64,000 nt of DNA from Liolophura sinensis (GCF_032854445.1 NC_088302.1:2908023-2972022), one strand, 5' to 3'; shown: positions 48,139-62,829, counted from the stretch's first letter. Notes: a model not told the origin generated them from the letters alone. Numbers and translations: made by a program.

Positions 48139-51100
48139 TCTATGAAAGTGGTTGTGTAATACAGCAAAAGCATATTTTTCTTGTAGTTTCCTGTATTTTT
48201 TTCTCCAATACAGAGTAGAAAATCCCTCTGATGAAATGTGTCGCCTGCTCGCAGTCACTAAAGAAATTAAAGCTGTTATCCAACAGCGTTGCCAGGGTCC
48301 ACATGACTAGACAAGTCCGCAATAGTGGTAAAAAACACACAAAAAAGTCTTCTGCTGATACCCAAGGACAACAGACAGAAAAATACATTGTTACGACGTT
48401 GGTGCCTGAGAGCAGACGACATAAGGAATATATTGTGGCAGAACTGATGGAAGTTCCCATTGTAAACTGCAGTCAACAGTTTCATGCAGTCTAGCACGAA
48501 GCTCCCATGTTATTTACATGGACAATTTGTCAAAATTTTGTTGATTTTTTGGTCATAACATGAAAACAACACAAAGTAAGAAAACAATTCTTGTATATCT
48601 GTAATCGTGACGTCAATGGGCACCAGGCAGTGTGTCTGTCTAATAATTGTTAGCAGTTTTAAAAACTTGACTACTTTTGTTAGAGCCATCCACCTAAAAA
48701 CTGTCAATGAAAAGTTTATCTCGATAGGTTTCGGTGTTTTTGGAGAAGATTTTTTACGTCTATCAATAAAAGTACAAATGGCTGCTTAATCACGTGACTG
48801 GTGGAACAGTATAAAACGTCAAAAGTTGCTTCAGATGTTTGTTGTTAAGACACCAGAGTTTGGTTTTCTACCTTTGGACTCCTAATAATGCAAGCGATTT
48901 TAAGAAGTGTCCTGCTAGGATACTGATGTGGGCTCCTAATAAACCAATTCCTTACTACACCTTAAAATAGAGCATTCCAATTGTGAGAAACATGATTTGG
49001 ATGCTTGTCCTGGTACCAGAATGATCAGTCCTTCACCATAATAAACCCATCATTAATCATCATTAATATATGACTAGTTGAAAGCTTACAAGGTTTACTT
49101 GATTGACTGGAATTGAAAGTCTATATTGCAATGGCGAAAACATCATATCTTCATACATCCAACATACAAGACCTGGTTAACCACAGAGCTAATTACAAGC
49201 AGGTAATTATTTCATATGCTCCTAATAAATATACTTTATTGTTTCCTAGAAACAAATGATTACTAACTAGACGTATCAAACAAGTGTGATCCTTATACCT
49301 TCTCTGAGTTGTCAGAATCCGCTATTAGAAGCTGCACTTGTAATCCTAATGTAAATGTAATATGTCTTCTCACCAATATAGAATTACCGATTTATATAGT
49401 ACATTTTTGTTGCAAGTACATGTAATGTTAACGCATAGATCAAAAGCTCACTCACATAAAAGCATCATTATTTATAGCAAAGGATAGTCACCTTGTCTAA
49501 GTAGTCAGCAGTAACAATGCCAAGACAGTACATAGCTACAGGTACAACTGGTTTACAGGGATACAGAATCGATTCTGATTGGCTGGTATGCCTAGCCTAA
49601 GCTGAAATTTATTCAAGCCTGACCAAGTCAGCTGGATTTAACCCAGGGAACCCTATCTCTACTGTCAGCTAATCAGCGTCCATTCTGAATCCTTTCAAGC
49701 TATACTAAGTAACTGATTTAAGTTTGACGACGGCAATCGTTTAAACTCCTGGACCAACCATTCCTACACCATGCATTTACAACAATCGCACAGTAAGCTG
49801 CATGTCAAAATAATGTAGCAAGAGACACACGTCAATCTTATAGCCTCTGTAATTACAGAAAGCTGAGTGGAACACTATCAGGAAATCAGTTCAGTGTGCA
49901 CCATTTAAAGGTGAGCTCCAAATGTTTTTGATCTAAAACTGAAAGTTATCAGAGTAAATACATGGTTATGATTGTATTACACTTTTCTGTTATATTGTAC
50001 ATGTGTACAGAATCACATGTAAGCTGTGCCTTATGGCTGACAAGAGAAGTAAATGGCATAAATCAAATGCAACACTGTCTATAGCTTTCTAAGAATGCCA
50101 TGACTTGTCCCCCTTGAATTTTTTGGCGCTGTCTTGTGAAAGTGGCCCTGGATGTGGACATTGGAAAATTGTGAACTTTCATATTAAAAATCCATTCATT
50201 TATTCAGAAAGGATATGTCCGCAGCCTCATGCAAAAACAGGAAAAATCTGCAGACAACAAGTTTCACAGTCGATCACCTTTAACATCCATCATCCAATCC
50301 ATTGCCCCATGACCAGGGCATTCAGGTAGACCTCACGGCACCACACCGTATGAGGTATCCTGGTATTATAAACAGGTCCAGAGCTCACTATTACTTGTAT
50401 ATGTATACATTTTATCCCCAAAGATTATCTCAGCCACGAAAGGCTATAAGACACAGGATATCGTCCTACCTTCTGAACAAACTCTTTTCATCTCTCTATA
50501 AGCAATAGAAAGAATCAGGCAATCTTTGGTAACTTAGTCAAGATTGATAGTTTCGGTCAAATACGGTATATTAAAAACTGATTTTGATCCATATGGTGCC
50601 TGATGACTCTATCACCATGGATACGGTGTACTTGAACATAGAGATAAAACGGAATCCAACATTTTCCTCACAAAAATTCTGAAAATTGGTTTGGCATTTA
50701 AATTTTGTGCACTTCAGGACTGCAGTTATAAAATCATGATATATAACATGATTAAACCTGACAACTGCTTTACAAGGCCACAGTCAGGTCAACTTTTCTA
50801 AGTCCATAAACATACAGCAAATCTGTGAACTGCCTGTAACCAGATACTGAATCGACCACTGACAATGCCTGTCTCAACACTTCTGTACTCTCTGCAAAGT
50901 TACCTTCATTAAACTCTAAGCAGCACAATAGAATCCCCATACCATACCTTCTTTAGCAGTGGTCAAACTTTCCTGAAATAAACAAGTAATTCTTTGCTCT
51001 GGTACACCTGTGGTCCTCTCAGCAGAACCAGACAGGTAAACCTCCTGTACTAATAAGCTATACTGCTCACCAGCTTCAAGCTTTTACCTACATGTGCTTT

Positions 51101-53514
51101 AGTGTGTACCAATAATTGATCAAACCAGTGTACAGGTAACTACCTATAGCAGATTGAGTTGCAGGCTCCCAGCATATGCACTTTATGTATGCATTTACGC
51201 TTGAAAGAACATTCAGCAGTATGGGTAAAGCGCTGTCAGGTGAGCAATTCACGTACAGGCTTGAGGATTGCAGAGACCGTTTACCTGCTCTATCTATACA
51301 CAATGTATCAATAATGTACAAAATACCAATCAACAGCCCTTTTCCTTCACAGCTTTACACAGTTTTATAATTAAGCCAGAGAGATGCGCGGAAGTGTGTA
51401 ATGAAGTATCACCACTGTTTAATGAGCTTTTTACTCAGGTGGTCCAGGTGTGGTGCAAATCACACTCCCTTGTTCATATATAGACACACGGGTATTACCA
51501 CTGTACATCAAGAGAATAATATTTACATAATTTGTTCGTCCAGCATTAAGCCTAATGTCATATTCTATGACCATAGGCTGTTTTATCTTACTTTTCTTCC
51601 TTGTTTTATAATACCCCATGCATGGTCTTGAAGGTTTACCTGTGCATCCCAATACAGCAAATGTTAGAAAACTGTCATGTCTGCAAAAGCATCATTTATA
51701 TACAAGTATGGTCACACTCCAAAGTTTTAGAAATTTCTTCTCAACCAAATAAAAACAGGTTACAATTTTGGCATTGCAGCTGTGCGTTCAACTACACTGG
51801 GTCTTTTGTTACCATAACTGTCTTGTTATCTAGCAAATAAAGCATTGGCTACAGAAAGTTACTCAACCGATCTCGAACACCTTGAATTATGGCAACTATT
51901 GGCATGTCACTGAAAGCATTTTAAATGAACAGACAGGAGGCATCCATTCACCAGAACCTGGTAATCTGCCACTAGTTTTTCCTTAGTTAGTTTAATGTAG
52001 ATGGAACTGTTGAGTGACATGAAACATATCAAGGAAGTGGTCAAAGGTCTCACATCAAAACTAACCAATCAATCAAACACGAAAAGTTGTGTTTACATAG
52101 ATCTGGACACTGGTCACTGTTTTTATGTTAATGGTAGTCTTAGGGTCACACATGCTTCCAACCAAATATACAGATCCCTGGAGACCACAGAACCCTTTAC
52201 CTATAAGCCCTCCTTAACACATATCCTTTGTAAATAAGTATAATGAGCACAGGGTCAACAACCTCATGGTGTTACACATAGAACCAAGGTTTTGCATGCA
52301 TTACCACGACAGCAGTCACAAGAGCATGCAATAAGCACATCCTAAGAAGGTATCATGAGCGTAAATGTACAAATAAAGGAAGATGGAACATATGCACTTC
52401 AGATTTGGAACAAACTCACTGTAATTCTGCATCATTTTCGAATTTTTGGAAGGTGTTTATTCCAGCCAAGTCTATGAGCATTACTCTGTGTAGACTAAGC
52501 CCTGAAGTTGGCCTTCAAAATCAAATTAAAAACATGAATAAATTGCACTGAAATTTGCTCTTTAACATGTGAAAAATGTTGAGGAATTAAGGTAATTTGC
52601 ATAAAATAAATAAATGTTATTGAGAAATAATGATATACCACAAAGAAATTATGAATATATTGTTGAAGCATTGCAGCACTCCCGCCATTCATTATTTGTT
52701 TGATTGGCAATTAAAACTATGGTCTGCCCCAACCTTGTTGAAATAAGTCTTAAATAAATAACTATTACTAGTGCATTCAAAACACCATCATGCCAGTCCT
52801 GCAAACCATAATTCTGTATTTTGACTTCCACAAGGGGGAATAAGACAGACAACAATAGAGACTATGTCTATGCAGAGAGCAGCACGTCTGAGATCAGAGG
52901 TACTGCAATCTGTGATTACTAGGCCATCCATCCTCATTAGCCAAGTTCAGACAGCCCTATTAGTGGCTGATGGCTTGAGGGGCTCCTGGGTGGGAAATAA
53001 ATGAGTGCCCCCATAGCGGGGTCAGTCTGACTGGGGAGCAAAGAACAAAGACACGACCCAGGAATGAGGTCGGCAACGACAGGAAATCAATGCTTATATC
53101 TCTCCCCAGAAAACACAAAGCCTAACCAGCTGCCAAAAATAAAAACAACATGTACCTAACACAATCATGCAAAGAATCTCTGTCTGTCTATAGCTGTCTT
53201 TCGATTTTCTCCACAACTGATCACGCAATCAACCTCCTGCTAGCCAAGCGTATTGCTGTATACCCAAGAAGTAAACTAGTCAGTATACTGGAAAAATTGT
53301 GTAAGCAAATTTGGCAATGATGACATCACTGACAAGCTCTGCACTTGATCGCCTGAAGTGTATAATGTATTAAAACTGTTAGTTCTACTGAAGAATAGTA
53401 TTCTAAAACTTTATGTACCTCACCTTTTTTTTTATTATTTTTGGTTTATATATAGTTAATTGTGAATGTCTTTAACAATCCCACCCTCCATAAGCTTCCC
53501 TGATAAACTGATCC
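48139..53514. other. Non-coding DNA, no gene recognised
   Basis: About 5.4 kb of unique-looking AT-rich sequence. ORFs of 60-105 codons occur on both strands (for example 48231-48494 plus, 87 codons, basic and Ser/Lys-rich) but none has recognisable motifs or conserved splice context. Confidence 0.5.
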
Positions 53515-54240
53515 CACTCTTGTAATCTCATTTGTTGCCCCACCTGCAGTGCCACTCCAATCTTCCCACTCTTGTAATCTCATTTGTTGCCCACCTGCAG
53601 TGCCACCCCAATCTGCCCACTCTTGTACATCTCATTTGCTGCCCCACCTGCAGTGCCACCCCAATCTGCCCACTCTTGTACATCTCATTTGTTGCCCCAC
53701 CTGCAGTGCCACCCCAATCTTCCCACTCTTGTAATCTCATTTGTTGCCCACCTGCAGTGCCACCCCAATCTGCCCACTCTTGTACATCTCATTTGTTGCC
53801 CCACCTGCAGTGCCACCCCAATCTGCCCACTCTTGTACATCTCATTTGTTGCCCCACCTGCAGTGCCACCCCAATCTTCCCACTCTTGTAATCTCATTTG
53901 TTGCCCACCTGCAGTGCCACCCCAATCTGCACACTCTTGTACATCTCATTTGCTGCCCCACCTGCAGTGCCACCCCAATCTGCCCACTCTTGTACATCTC
54001 ATTTGCTGCCCCACCTGCAGTGCCACCCCAATCTGCTCACTCTTGTACATCTCATTTGTTTCCCCACCTGCAGTGCCACCCCAATCTGCCCACTCTTGTA
54101 CATCTCATTTGTTGCCCCACCTGCAGTGCCACCCCAATCTGCCCACTCTTGTACATCTCATATGTTGCCCCACCTGCAGTGCCACCCCAATCTGCTCACT
54201 CTTGTACATCTCATTTGTTTCCCCACCTGCAGTGCCACAA
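53515..54240. repeat. 53/51-bp minisatellite with a 157-bp higher-order period
   Basis: Units of CTGCAGTGCCACCCCAATCT, GCCCACTCTTGTACATCTCA, TTTGTTGCCCCAC. Shorter 51-bp units lacking two bases recur every third unit, so 53+53+51 = 157 bp repeats in the left half. Every unit carries CCACCTGCAG after a pyrimidine-rich run, resembling a 3' splice site on the plus strand. ORFs up to 226 codons are array artefacts. Confidence 0.96.
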
Positions 54241-54579
54241 CATACACTAAGCACGTGGACATAAATGTATTTACAATACTGCCCGATCCTAATGATACTC
54301 TCTACGCGCATCATCCGCCATCCTACGCGCATCATCCGCCATTCTACACGCATCTTGATCGGATGTGGGACGCATCCTATATGGATCCTACGGCCAAGTT
54401 CTGCTTTCCCTTTTCTCCATGAAGATTATTAGTATAAATGGAGATGTGAAAAGTTTTTTTTAATTTTTTTTTATATAAAACAAGAGTACAAACAAGGTGA
54501 GTGTCAAACAACGCGGCATTTTTTTTGGGAATTAGATGAGTTTTTGTGTAAATGCAAGTGTATTTCATAAAATGATAGT

Positions 54580-54865
54580 CAGATCCTACGCCCATCCTAC
54601 ACAGATCCTACGCCCATCCTACACAGATCCTACGCCCATCCTACGTCCATCATACATGGATCCTACGCCCATCCTACACAGATCCTACGCCCATCATACA
54701 TGGATCCTACGCCCATCCTACATGGATCCTACGCCCATCCTACACAGATCCTACGCCCATCCTACACAGATCCTACGCCCATCCTACATGGATCCTACGC
54801 CCATCCTACACAGATCCTACGCCCATCCTACACAGATCCTATGCCCATCCTACACACATGGTACA
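54580..54865. repeat. 22-bp minisatellite
   Basis: About 13 units of AGATCCTACGCCCATCCTAC followed by AC or AT. A related short cluster (GCGCATCATCCGCCATCCTA) is at 54306-54380. Confidence 0.94.
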
Positions 54866-55084
54866 CCTATCTTTGCTCTATGATCAGCATATGACATGTA
54901 CATCTCACTTTGATGTTACGTCCTTCCTACATGGATTTTCCAACCAACCTCCACACCAGATATATCATTAGGATTGACCAGTACTGTAAATTGTCAATCA
55001 AAGTTCTGGACAATACTTCTTTTGTGAAAGTGCCCAAAATCACAGTGAATTCATCTATCTGACCCTTACTCAATTCCATGCATG

Positions 55085-56755
55085 TAAGTTTGTGATATGC
55101 TGGTCTATACAGATCTCCGGGTATGCAGATTTACACATGCATCTAAGTTTGTGAGGTAAGTTCATGCTGGTATGCAGATTTACACATGCATTTAAGTTTG
55201 TGAGGTGAGTTCATGCTGGTATGCAGATTTACACATGCATCTAAGTTTGTGAGGTGAGTTCATGCTGGTATGCAGATTTACACATGCATCTAAGTTTGTG
55301 AGGTGAGTTCATGCTGGTATGCAGATTTACACATGCATTTAAGTTTGTGAGGTGAGTTCATGCTGGTATGCAGATTTACACATGCATCTAAGTTTGTGAG
55401 GTAAGTTCATGCTGGTATGCAGATTTACACATGCATCTAAGTTTGTGAGATGAGTTCATGCTGGTATGCAGATTTACACATGCATCTAAGTTTGTGAGGT
55501 AAGTTCATGCTGGTATGCAGATTTACACATGCATCTAAGTTTGTGAGGTAAGTTCATGCTGGTATGCAGATTTACACATGCATCTAAGTTTGTGAGGTGA
55601 GTTCATGCTGGTATGCAGATTTACACATGCATCTAAGTTTGTGAGATGAGTTCATGCTGGTGTATACAGATCTCCAGGTATGCAGATTTACACATGCATC
55701 TAAGTTTGTGAGGTGAGTTCATGCTGGTGTACACAGATCTCCCGGTATGCAGATTTACACATGCATCTAAGTTTGTGAGATCAGTTCATGCTGGTGTATA
55801 CAGATCTCCAGGTATGCAGATTTACACATGCATGTAAGTTTGTGAGATGAGTTCATGCTGGTGTATACAGATCTCCAGGTATGCAGATTTACACATGCAT
55901 CTAAGTTTGTGAGGTGAGTTCATGCTGGTGTATACAGATCTCCAGGTATGCAGATTTACACATGCATGTAAGTTTGTGAGATGAGTTCATGCTAGTGTAT
56001 ACAGATCTCCAGGTATGCAGATTTACACATGCATCTAAGTTTGTGAGATCAGTTCATGCTGGTGTATACAGATCTCCAGGTATGGAGATTTACACATGCA
56101 TCTAAGTTTGTGAGATGAGTTCATGCTGGTGTATACAGATCTCCAGGTATGCAGATTTACACATGCACGTAAGTTTGTGAGGTGAGTTCATGCTGGTGTA
56201 TACAGATCTCCAGGTATGCAGATTTACACATCCATATAAGTTGGTGAGATCAGTTCATGCTGGTGTATACAGATCTTCAGGTATGCAGATTTACACATCC
56301 ATGTAAGTTTGTGAGGTGAGTTCATGCTGGTGTATACAGATCTCCAGGTATGCAGATTTACACATCCATATAAAAGTTGGTGAGATCAGTTCATGCTGGT
56401 GTATACAGATCTCCAGGTATGCAGATTTACACATGCACGTAAGTTTGTGAGATGAGTTCATGCTGGTATGCAGATTTACACACGCATCTAAGTTTGTGAG
56501 ATGAGTTCATGTTGGTGTACACAGATCTCCAGGTATGCAGATTTACACATGCATCTAAGTTTGTGAGATCAGTTCATGCTGGTGTATACAGATCTCCAGG
56601 TATGCAGATTTACACATCCATGTAAGTTTGTGAGGTGAGTTCATGCTGGTGTATACAGATCTCCAGGTATGCAGATTTACACATCCATGTAAGTTTGTGA
56701 GGTGAGTTCATGCTGGTGTATACAGATCTCCCGGTATGCAGATTTACACATGACA
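55085..56755. repeat. Minisatellite with 49-bp and about 67-bp unit forms
   Basis: The left part consists of 49-bp units (GTATGCAGATTTACACATGC, ATCTAAGTTTGTGAGGTGAG, TTCATGCTG). From about 55640 most units also contain GTGTATACAGATCTCCAG, making the long form. The GAGGTGAGT, GAGGTAAGT or GAGATGAGT segment in each unit resembles a 5' splice site on the plus strand. Confidence 0.96.
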
Positions 56756-58914
56756 GTCTACTCTATATGTAAATACCGACTGTACATGCAGCATGCATGG
56801 TCCCTACTCCTAACCCACCAGACATTATACAGACCACAGCCCTGACTTTGACTACCTTATTATCTGGATAATAATTGACTAAGTGTCTGAGTATATCCAC
56901 ATGAGAGTTGCCAGAAGACGCCGGAACTATACAGTAATTCTACATCTGACACATGACCTGTGTCACAACAGTCATTCAGTGTTACTGATATCAAGGAATC
57001 TGACATGCATGTTATGATGCAATACAATACATGTGAATACAAGTGCCTACATTGTATCTGTTTTGTACTTTAAAATTTAAAAAAAAGGATTAACCACCAA
57101 GATTATAATTTCAATGTTTAACAGCCAATAAATAACTTTGATCTGAAATGCCCCATGACAAAATTTATACAAAAAAATTAAAAAGAACAAAAATCCAATG
57201 GTCCAGTTTGTGTCATAATGATACCTAGTTGTTTCTGTATAATAATTCAAGACAAGTTCTGGGATTCTTCTTTCTGGTCATAAAAGTTTGTGAACAAAAA
57301 ATAAAAATGATATCAGACACATATTGTGTACAACTGATTTCAGGACTAAAACTCTAGAAGGCCTGGTTAATTCCTTATGGTAGGATGGCAACTAAAGATT
57401 GAACATTCCACCTAGCTTCAACGTATGAAAGGTTCAGAGCTGGGGTAATTTGGGAGCCAAATGCTCCTATATTTTTGGGTTGGCTTTTGGAAAATGTTAT
57501 GTTTTCTTTTTCACTGCATACACCAATCTATCATCAAAATATTGAAAAACCAAACATTTCAAACCCTCTAATGTGATCTGATAAAAGAATCATCAAAAAA
57601 ACATAATACAATTTTATTAAATGTATACATTTAGGTAAAAAGCATAAAGACTAACCTTAATAGTTTCCTCCTGTCTCGGTTAGACAGAGACAGTAAGGAA
57701 TCCACAGAGCTTAATGACCAACTCATTGTGGCCAGATTTGCTGTCTCCAGTTCCTTATCACAGGTCTGCATATACCTCTGCCAGTAACCACTGAATAACA
57801 GGAATGTGTTTGAAGCCAGCAGTCCAGATATGAATGAAGACGACTGGTATCCGTCCCTTTAGGCACCCAACACAAGAAGTAGTGTTACGACTTGGCCCAG
57901 CTCACAAACTAAGCCACCCCCCAAAAACACATAGACTGACCACTCAGATCAATACTTGGCCACCAAGTTTCATTTTCCTAGGACGTTTGGGGGCGACGGA
58001 GCTCAGCATGTCCCATTGGTTTGGTCCAGACAAGAACAATGTTCATTGTGGCTCAACGCCAACCAAGATGCCAATGGCATTTGTAGCGGACGAAAGCAGC
58101 CTCCTTCTGCCCCACAGCTCTGATACAGTACAGCTGTACATGTATGTATGCATGTAAGTATGTATACATATATTTGCTTGATTATCTGCGTAGAACGGTT
58201 TCCATGAAAAAAAAATGCAAAGAAAACAAGAACTATAAAATTTAGCGGAATTTCCCTTAGGGTAACGCATTGTTTGCAAATGAAAATTGCATTATAAAAC
58301 ACATGCATACTTCATCAATTATATAGACAACATGCATACTTGAAGACGAATATTACAGTTTGAATAGCTAACCATATGCATGTGTGTTTGCATATCATTG
58401 AACACAAACCAGTAGCCATGTAAACTGGAATTGCATTGTTGGCAACCTTATAATGTAGGAGTTGGAATAAGTAGCAAAATATCCCACAGGTTCCAAAGCT
58501 CACATATGAAGAGCCCGCACAGTGAGAAATCAACCTCCTGGAGCGGATATAAACACAGCTAATGTTCACCAGTACACGGAGCCTCCAGACCACATGGCAC
58601 TGCGAGTGGAAATCATCCTATAGCCTTGGCGTCATATCTCTTATGGGGATCTGAATGCAGTTCTGGCAGACAGTTTCCCGAAGGCATTGAGCTAAAAGAC
58701 AATTGAATATTCACGGCAGCCCATGACAAAGGAGATAGAAAGTCTAATTCAGACGACTGAACCAGTGGCTTCCAATAAGAATTGTTTAACCTATATGTGC
58801 AGCTGAGAACTGTAAGAAATGCCAGAGCTAGAATTACATGATTGTATCAGACAACATGGAATAGCATAGACTATGTACAGACATGAAAGCAGATGTATGC
58901 ATATCTGTATATAT
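56756..58914. other. Non-coding DNA, one GC-richer unexplained stretch
   Basis: A stretch at about 57825-58130 (CTAGGACGTTTGGGGGCGAC, CAGCATGTCCCATTGG) is richer in GC than its surroundings and may be an old interspersed repeat. ORFs on both strands there (107 plus, 101 minus) share no known motif. Confidence 0.4.
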
Positions 58915-59705
58915 ATGCTTGGTTGTCTGGGAATGGTTGGCTGGGAATGGTTGTCTGGAAATGTTTGTCTGGGAATGGTTGACAGTGAATGGTTTGCTGG
59001 GAATGGTTGTCTGGGAATGGTTGACAGGAAATTGTTGTCTCAGAATGGTTGTTAGAGAATGGTCATTAGGGAATGGTTGACAGGGAATGGTTGACAGGGA
59101 ATGGTTGTCTGAGAATGGTTGAAAGGGAATGGTTGACAGGGAATGGTTGTATGGGAATGGTTGACTGGGAATAGTTGACAGGGAATGGTTGTCTGAGAAT
59201 GGTTGATAGGGAATGGTTGACAGGGAATGGTTGTCTGGGAATGGTTGAAAGGGAATGGTTGACAGGGAATGGTTGTCTGGGAATGGTTGAAAGGGAATGG
59301 TTGACAGGGAATGGTTGTATGGGAATGGTTGACTGGGAATAGTTGACAGGGAATGGTTGTCTGAGAATGGTTGATAGGGAATGGTTGACAGGGAATGGTT
59401 GTCTGGGAATGGTTGAAAGGGAATGGTTGACAGGGAATGGTTGTCTGAGAATGGTTGATAGGGAATGGTTGTCTGGGAATGGTTGACAGGGAAAGGTTGT
59501 AAGGGAATGGTTGTCTGGGAATGGTTGACAAGGAATTGCTGTCTGGGAATGATTGTCTGGGAACGGTTGTCTGTGAAAGGTTGACAGGGAACAGTGGTCT
59601 GGGAATGGTTGACAGGGAATGTTTGTCTGAGAATGGTTGTCTGGGAATGGTTGACAGGGAATGGTTGACAGGAAATGGTTGTCTGGGAATGGTTGACAGG
59701 GAATT
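58915..59705. repeat. 15-bp minisatellite
   Basis: About 52 units of GGGAATGGTTGACAG or GGGAATGGTTGTCTG, with a 60-75-bp super-pattern. Since 15 is a multiple of three, long frames stay open on both strands (291 and 250 codons on the minus strand); they are not evidence of a gene. Confidence 0.96.
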
Positions 59706-60049
59706 TCAAGAGCTAGTATAACAACACCAAACCCACCAGCCAAACATGTTCCAGACTGTAACCGCTCAACAAAGTATTTTTCCCAATGAAATTTGTTATC
59801 ATAAACACTTCTGTACAAATAACTGATAAATAATGCAAAATACCTTCAATTTACAAGATGAAATATACTGATTAGTGACAAACAAGGGTGACACCATTAC
59901 AATTACCAGACGGAACACAAATTATGATGATAAATAACGCAAGAAGCATTTCATCTACTAATCCGCCGCATGTAACTTCTATTGCATCTACCATGGATAC
60001 AAACTTGGTTCCAGGCCACATAAAATTAAAGTATTATTAAAGTCATACA
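59706..60049. other. Non-coding DNA, nothing recognised
   Basis: Short unique stretch between two arrays. Confidence 0.5.
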
Positions 60050-60395
60050 TCTATGTACATGTACATATGTGAAAGTATTCAAGTCATACATACATGTACA
60101 TATGTGACAGTATTCAAGTCATACATACATATACATGTATATACATTGTATGTGAAAGTATTCAAATCAAACATAGATGTACATGTACATAGGTGAAAGT
60201 ATTCAAATCAAACATACATGTGCATGTACATATGTGAAAGTATTCAAGTCATACATACATGTACATGCGTGAAAGTATTCAAGTCATATATACATGTGCA
60301 TGTACATATGTGAAAGTATTCAAGTCATATATACATGTGCATGTACATATGTGAAAGTATTCAAGTCATATATACATGTGCATGTACATATGTAA
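60050..60395. repeat. Minisatellite, about 43-bp unit
   Basis: About eight units of ACATGTACATATGTGAAAGT then ATTCAAGTCATACAT, with variable numbers of ACAT/GCAT steps. Confidence 0.93.
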
Positions 60396-62829
60396 GGCAC
60401 TGTTTCATTTTTTTAACTTGGAACGTCATTTTGATCCAGAAATCCTTAGAGATAGAAACGAGCAATTAGAAAAACATTATTCCTATTGATTAAAATGAAT
60501 TAGAAATAATATTCCATCTTCTCAGAATCTCACAAAAAGCATTACTTCAACTTAATTGCCTTAAGGACAGGAATTAACCAGGAAATACAATCCTAAAGGC
60601 CTCACATTGCTAACTCCAGCTTTTATAGACACTATGACATCTACTTGCCTTTTTGAAAGCCCCTTACATTGTCATGTATTGCCTAATTTAAACTTACATG
60701 TATGTGTGATAACTGCACATTTTCCTAATATACACATTGCATAATGTAAATGCATTTGTGCATGTATCCACCATTTATTTCAAACCTATACACACCTGAC
60801 AGTTCTACAGACAGCCATATAGCCAAACCAACCACAGTGGAGCTCAAATGTGTGTTTAGTGGTCAGGGGATTCCTGGTTCTTGTGACATGACACATTAGA
60901 CCCCTGTGCCAGCTCCCGGTCCTAACCTATTATGACCACTTAGCACAACTAGGTCATACGCTCTTTCCAGACCAATATTTTGGGTCGTCACAAAATACCC
61001 ATTAAATTCACATTCTCACAAGTGCTTTCCTGAAAGGCAGCAAATGTTATCAATATAACAACACCCCATGAGATCACCTAGTAGAGAATCATTAGCTATG
61101 GGCTATATACATGATACATGGCTCCAATGAGTCCCACAGGAACCAATGTACATCAGAGCAGATAGTTCTGAACAGAACTGTCTCCTGTCATTACTGCACT
61201 ATGGTGGGTGCACACATCACAGTATGAAATGACAAACAGTTCTACAGCTGGTTCTATAGCAGGCCATGAAAGCAAAGGATATTAGGTCACTCTTATCTTT
61301 GTGTCTAGAAGGGGAATCAGATTTCTAACCCATCTCATCAGAAAAGTAGGTTCAAAAACACTGCGATTTAATACAATGAATAAAGCACACCTGAATCAAG
61401 AGATCAAAGGAATAATATACACCAAAATGACAATATGTTCTGTGAGGACAATTAACATTAAAAAGATATAGCAGTGAAGTAAGCTGCATAAACAGATTTT
61501 CATTTTGAATACATCAAAATAAGCAATGTAAGACACCACAAATACAGCTCTACAATATATCTTTCAACTATGTTCAAGACTGGCAAACGAGTCCACAAAA
61601 TGCAGCATCAAAATGAAGAATATAAAGGTTGCAGTATAAAACATAACTTAAACAACAACAACAAAGACAGTGTGATACTTGAAAAGTCATAAATTGTTAA
61701 ATGATACAATGTTATCTTTTCTTGGTCAAAAATCCCTAGAGATTCAAAATTCAAAATTTTACAATTCAGACAATACATGTACATACATACATACAAAAAG
61801 GTTTAATTTTCCTATGCCTAAAAATGATGTAATTTCCTTGTTTCTACTGCCCTTTATGATGAAGTTATTGCCAACAAGTGCCCTCACTTTGCTCTGAGTA
61901 ATATGAAAGCATTTGTTGTGGATAACTTATGCCTCAGGGCAGTGATGTCTGAAAAGTGACAAGGATGTGGTAGAGTATAACCCAATTGTGAACGGCAACT
62001 GGCTGACAGCAACCATTCTTCACAAACATAGAAGTTTCTTATCTTCCTTCAAAAACATTGAATACAATCCCCACTTAGGTTTCTTCCCTTACGGCCACAT
62101 ATTTTTCACAACAGAACCCCCAAAAGGAAGAAGGCAAATTTATATATGCCAAAATGGCCGGTGAACAAACAGTTAGAATTATCACCTAACTGAAGTACAC
62201 AGACAAGATACCAGATTTCACAGGTTACGTGTCACCGCTTGTCAACTATCACACTGTCATCACTTCTTTGCTTAGGTTTACTCTCAAGGCTGTATATTCT
62301 TTCAAAACATATATTACACCTCTGCCCATCAGACTGCCCAAGGTTCACCATGTACATGTATATACTTCTACCGTTTGGAAACAATCACAATATTAACTGT
62401 ACATAAACAAGTTATTTTATCTAGATACACCATCTAGACACAGCTTAATTTAAGAGCCAAGAGCAAGACAAATGAGACACTGAATACCAATTAAGCGATC
62501 TACCACACCAAGCCACGCCCAACACTGGTCCCTAACTACCATTCAGGAAACAGCCTCTAAAAACTGAATCAGGCATCACTAAATAGAATGCTTAAAACCA
62601 TCCATAAATATACTTTCGCTTACTTTTTAGATTTTTGTAAAAAGAGTTAAAGGCATTCAAACATTTCAATTCTAAGGTGGGCTTTATGGACCATGCTACC
62701 ATGTGATGTTTAGAAACTGTGACAAGAATTTTTTCAAACTCTTATCCTACTCTCAATTTTGGAAACACCCTTTTACCCATAAGTAAATGATTACTGAAAT
62801 AACGTTCCCAAAAATTCCTTCCTTCTGGT
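60396..62829. other. Non-coding DNA, nothing recognised
   Basis: About 2.4 kb of AT-rich sequence with no supported gene; a short ACAT tract lies at 61776-61796. Confidence 0.5.

Noticed and set aside
48231-48494. Plus-strand ORF of 87 codons, basic
   Set aside because: No recognised motif, no splice or promoter evidence, overlapped by equally long minus-strand ORFs.
53532-54422. Proline/cysteine-rich ORFs up to 226 codons
   Set aside because: They are three frames of the 53-bp array; no domain or start context.
58834-59818. Minus-strand ORFs of 291 and 250 codons rich in NHSQTTIPCQPF
   Set aside because: These are 15-bp array artefacts; similar open frames exist on the plus strand.
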